Origin: an uncultured Caulobacteraceae bacterium
GTDB lineage: Bacteria; Pseudomonadota; Alphaproteobacteria; Caulobacterales; Caulobacteraceae
Assembly: GCA_937952995.1 (NCBI GenBank)
Contig: CALFYB010000295.1
Span: 1 to 7,244 of the forward strand
Direction: 5' to 3'
Length of the DNA stretch: 7,244 nt
Shown piece after piece: positions 5,863 to 7,244 of this stretch. How positions within the stretch are numbered: the stretch's first letter is position 1; the number at the start of each line of letters is the position of its first letter. The notes under the pieces were generated by a model, which saw only the letters and a program-made list of their open reading frames with translations, made no database searches and was not told where the DNA came from. The translations under genes and the position numbers were made by a program.

Positions 5863-7244
5863 AGTTCGGCCTCCTCATCGGGCTGCACCGCGATGATCGG
5901 GCCGCCTGCAGCAATGGCCTGCGCCTCGCGGGCATAGACAGCGGTCACGATGCCGCCGACGGCACTATTGACGTCACATTCGGCCTTCATGGCCTCGATC
6001 ACAGCGATGACCTCGCCAGCCTTGATGCGCTGGCCCGGCTGGACCAGCAGCTTCCAGACATTGCCGCCCAGCGGGGCCTCGACCAGATCGCTGCCTGCGG
6101 GAAGGCTGACCGCCTCGGCCGGTCCGCTGGCATCGCCTTCGTTGACCAGCGCCTCGACACGGGCAAACTCGCCCTTGGCTTCCCAATCAGCGCGCTCGGC
6201 ATCAAAGGCCGCTTGGCGCTTGGTTTGGAAATCGGTGATGGACTGGGCATTGTCAGCCAGCATCTGGCGATAGTCCGAGAGCTTGAAGGTCTCTTCCTCA
6301 ATGCGGATCTGCCGCCGCCCCAGAGGGAAGTCACGGCGCCATTCCACCAGTTCCTCGGCACTGACCGGGAAGAACCGGATCTGGTCAAAGAACCGCAAGA
6401 GCCACGGCTTGCCCTCTGTGAAGGCCTCGGTCTGGCGCCACGTGTTCCAGACCTGAATGGTGCGCCCGAACAGTTGATAGCCCCCCGGCCCCTCCATGCC
6501 ATAGATGCACATATAGGCCCCGCCGATGCCGACCACGTTGGGCGGGGTCCAGGTGCGGGCAGGATTGTACTTGGTCGTGACCAGCCGGTGGCGCGGGTCC
6601 ACGGGCGTGGCCACGGGGGCGCCCAGATAGACATCGCCTAGGCCCAGCACCAGATAGCGCGCATCAAATACGGTGCGCTGGACATCCTCGATGGAGTCCA
6701 AGCCATTGACCCGGCGAATGAACTCGATGTTGTCCGGGCACCAAGGGGCGTCGTCGCGCACCGCCTGCATGTATTTTTCGATGGTCTGGTAGATCGCCGG
6801 GTCTTTCCAGCTCAAGGGCAGATAGACCACGCGCGAGGGGATCTCGAAATCATCCAGCCCCCCCAGACGGTCCTCGGCGGCGATCAGGGCGGCCAGCAGC
6901 GTATCTTGGGTCAGGCGGCGGCTGTCATAATGCACCTGAAGCGAGCGGATGCCGGGGGTCAGGTCGATGACGCCGGGCAAGGCGAGGGCCTGCAGCTCCA
7001 GCAACAGGGCATGGACCCGCAAGCGCAGTTCGAGGTCCAGCACGATAGGCCCATATTCGACCAACAGATGCTGGTCGCCTTGGCGGCGATAGAGCACGCG
7101 CGGGCGGCCCGGTTGCTCGTCCAACTCGGCCAGCAGAGGACTTGCCCCCTCCCCCTCGGCGCTTGGAGGAGCGCGGTCCGGCAGGGTAGGCGTCGGGGCG
7201 GGCGTCAGGGTCAAAAGCTGTTCTTGCGCCGCCAGCGCCTGCGC
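5859..7244 (-). CDS. Biotin-dependent urea/guanidine carboxylase, C-terminal part (5' end outside window)
   Basis: The minus-strand frame is open to the window edge and ends at TGA 5861-5859, giving 461 visible residues. Bacterial members have roughly 1,200, so the biotin carboxylase domain and nearly all of the KipA-like half of the carboxyltransferase are outside. The fragment starts at the end of that half (ALAAQEQLL), followed by a Pro-rich linker (about 12-35) and the KipI-like half (about 45-285) with PWCPDNIEFIRRVNGL, YLVLGLGDVYLGAP, TTKYNPARTW and GIGGAYMCIYGMEGPGGYQ. A helical linker (about 320-370) leads to the biotinyl domain, with the biotinylated Lys in EAMKAE (codon 5987-5985), 41 residues from the C-terminus. 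The enzyme uses ATP and bicarbonate to carboxylate urea to allophanate, or guanidine to carboxyguanidine; this part does not decide which. It is cotranscribed with allophanate hydrolase. Confidence 0.95.
   Translation of the reverse strand, partial: AQALAAQEQLLTLTPAPTPTLPDRAPPSAEGEGASPLLAELDEQPGRPRVLYRRQGDQHLLVEYGPIVLDLELRLRVHALLLELQALALPGVIDLTPGIRSLQVHYDSRRLTQDTLLAALIAAEDRLGGLDDFEIPSRVVYLPLSWKDPAIYQTIEKYMQAVRDDAPWCPDNIEFIRRVNGLDSIEDVQRTVFDARYLVLGLGDVYLGAPVATPVDPRHRLVTTKYNPARTWTPPNVVGIGGAYMCIYGMEGPGGYQLFGRTIQVWNTWRQTEAFTEGKPWLLRFFDQIRFFPVSAEELVEWRRDFPLGRRQIRIEEETFKLSDYRQMLADNAQSITDFQTKRQAAFDAERADWEAKGEFARVEALVNEGDASGPAEAVSLPAGSDLVEAPLGGNVWKLLVQPGQRIKAGEVIAVIEAMKAECDVNSAVGGIVTAVYAREAQAIAAGGPIIAVQPDEEAEL
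5870..5876 (-). promoter_or_regulatory. Ribosome binding site GAGGAGG for allophanate hydrolase, inside the carboxylase gene
   Basis: Read on the minus strand, GAGGAGG lies 7 nt before ATG 5862-5860 and within the last codons of the carboxylase. Combined with the ATGA stop/start overlap, this points to reinitiation and matched production of the two enzymes. Confidence 0.8.

Noticed and set aside
5999..6634. Minus-strand 211-codon open frame within the carboxylase
   Set aside because: It is an alternative frame of the carboxylase gene, Arg/Ser/Pro-rich, while the carboxylase frame carries all the family motifs.

Overview
The window is high-GC, gene-dense bacterial DNA with strong Shine-Dalgarno sequences and short or overlapping gene junctions. 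Gene content and base composition fit a Gram-negative proteobacterium, most likely an alphaproteobacterium. That placement is an inference from style and gene families; no rRNA or other marker gene is present to fix it.

Layout. The plus strand carries five genes. First is the 3' part of a CaiB/BaiF (family III) CoA-transferase (1-519), followed 2 nt later by an isochorismatase-fold cysteine amidohydrolase (522-1163). A 190-nt intergenic region follows (1164-1353). It holds two hairpin-forming elements and a 15-nt palindrome that could be an operator. Next comes a complete three-gene ABC importer of the nitrate/sulfonate/bicarbonate (NitT/TauT) type: a lipoprotein binding protein (1354-2454), a permease (2482-3300) and an ATPase (3302-4075). 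The minus strand carries a convergent pair: a biotin-dependent urea/guanidine carboxylase, of which only the C-terminal ~460 residues are visible (7244-5859), and allophanate hydrolase (5862-4072). These two overlap by ATGA and are probably translationally coupled. The two convergent blocks meet tail to tail and share one CTAG palindrome as both stop codons.

How the genes work together. The carboxylase and allophanate hydrolase together form the ATP-dependent urea amidolyase route: a urea-type substrate is carboxylated to allophanate, which is hydrolysed to ammonia and CO2. In many bacteria the same module, together with carboxyguanidine deiminase (the former 'urea carboxylase-associated proteins') and a NitT/TauT-like transporter, degrades guanidine rather than urea. 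The importer here is of the type known from urea-carboxylase loci, so guanidine or a related small amidine/ureide is a reasonable candidate substrate. The deciding genes and the part of the carboxylase that sets specificity lie beyond base 7244. The isochorismatase-fold enzyme may supply another carbamoyl or amide substrate, but its link to the rest rests only on proximity.

No mobile element, CRISPR array, tRNA or rRNA was recognised. Every stretch longer than 300 bases is covered by a gene.
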